DNA from: Hydrogenophaga crocea
GTDB lineage: Bacteria > Pseudomonadota > Gammaproteobacteria > Burkholderiales > Burkholderiaceae_C
DNA: 64,000 nt
Direction of reading: 5' to 3'
Assembly (NCBI RefSeq): GCF_011388215.1
Contig: NZ_CP049989.1
Location: 4,134,001-4,198,000, forward strand
Positions within the stretch are counted from its first letter, which is position 1; every line of letters begins with the position of its first letter. The notes beneath the pieces are model-generated. The model ran no database searches. It had not been told where the DNA came from and saw only the letters and a program-made list of their open reading frames with translations. A program made the position numbers and the translations under genes. This document shows positions 63,716-64,000 of the stretch, piece by piece.

Positions 63716-64000
63716 GCGTGCTGCAACTCTCGCCGCCGCAGGTGGTGGAGACCGCGGCCGCCGCCGGCTTTGGTCTGCTCGGCCTGAGGCTCGCAGCGGC
63801 CATGCCCGGCCAGGCCGTGTTCCCCATGCTCGGGCGCTCGCCCCTCATGCGCGAGACGCTGGCCCGCCTGGACGCCCTCGGCGTGGCGGTGCACGACGTC
63901 GAACTCGTGGGCCTGCGCGAAGACAGCGTGGCCGCCGACCACGAGGCCCTGTTCGAAGCCGCCGCCCGCCTGGGTGCGCGCCATGTGCTGGTGGCCGGCG
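63685..64000 (+). CDS. Sugar phosphate isomerase/epimerase (TIM barrel), cut by window end
   Basis: The first 105 codons are visible. Pattern of AP-endonuclease-2-like TIM-barrel isomerases: LCLAHLSVLQLSPPQVVETAAAAGF-type first strand and helix, then VHDVELVGLREDSV and LFEAAARLGARHVLVAG. Part of the dctP-type operon. The metal-binding residues lie beyond the end, so the call rests on the N-terminal pattern and context. Confidence 0.7.
   Translation, partial: MAHPLCLAHLSVLQLSPPQVVETAAAAGFGLLGLRLAAAMPGQAVFPMLGRSPLMRETLARLDALGVAVHDVELVGLREDSVAADHEALFEAAARLGARHVLVAG

Overview
The window is one continuous stretch of very GC-rich (about 70%) bacterial chromosome, densely coded with short spacers and many ATGA start/stop overlaps. 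The Bug/Tct-type tricarboxylate uptake operon, the repeated DUF4148 genes, the several RND pumps of types common in Burkholderiales and the codon usage suggest a betaproteobacterium of the order Burkholderiales, most likely family Comamonadaceae. This is inferred from gene content; no rRNA or tRNA gene was seen. Fifty-eight protein genes are listed; the first and last are cut by the window edges.

Layout. (1) 1-2.3 kb: gntR-type regulator, periplasmic amino-acid-binding protein and ABC permease on the minus strand, with palindromes upstream of the regulator. (2) 2.3-8.0 kb: UDP-GlcNAc supply genes glmU and glmS, separated by a DUF2726 protein and a Lrp/AsnC regulator; a DUF6279 lipoprotein diverges from glmU with overlapping start codons. 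(3) 8.0-13.1 kb: signalling genes (OmpA-like lipoprotein, CHASE2 nucleotide cyclase, FecR-domain protein, chemoreceptor). (4) 13.1-16.3 kb: Mla/Mce-type lipid ABC transporter. (5) 16.4-24.3 kb: BaeSR-like two-component system diverging from a complete MexAB-OprM-type RND pump. (6) 24.4-35.5 kb: AsmA-like protein and an MdtABC-type pump with its own outer-membrane factor. (7) 35.5-42.4 kb: enoyl-CoA hydratase-like protein, TctDE-like two-component system, tctCBA and an isocitrate-lyase-superfamily enzyme. (8) 42.3-49.2 kb: the most unusual region. Three near-identical DUF4148 gene units (about 455 bp each) lie in mixed orientation around a lower-GC LysR/oxidoreductase pair, a dmeRF metal-efflux operon and a small unknown gene. 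(9) 49.3-57.1 kb: a third RND pump (MexEF-OprN type) preceded by an alpha/beta-hydrolase-fold protein that has lost its catalytic Ser and His, with a divergent LysR gene. (10) 57.3-64 kb: PACE-family efflux protein with a divergent LysR gene, a fourth diverged DUF4148-like gene, an ankyrin protein, an IclR regulator diverging from a TRAP binding protein, then an epimerase and a sugar-isomerase-like gene running off the end.

How it fits together. The window carries much export capacity (three RND systems, a PACE protein, a CDF metal exporter), mostly placed next to its own regulators. It also has regulated organic-acid and amino-acid uptake (ABC, TTT and TRAP binding proteins, each beside a regulator). 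The best candidates for something undescribed are the DUF4148 repeat family with its conserved 5' stem-loop and recombination signature, and the catalytically dead hydrolase in the MexEF-type locus. All product names come from reading the translated sequence; no database search was run.
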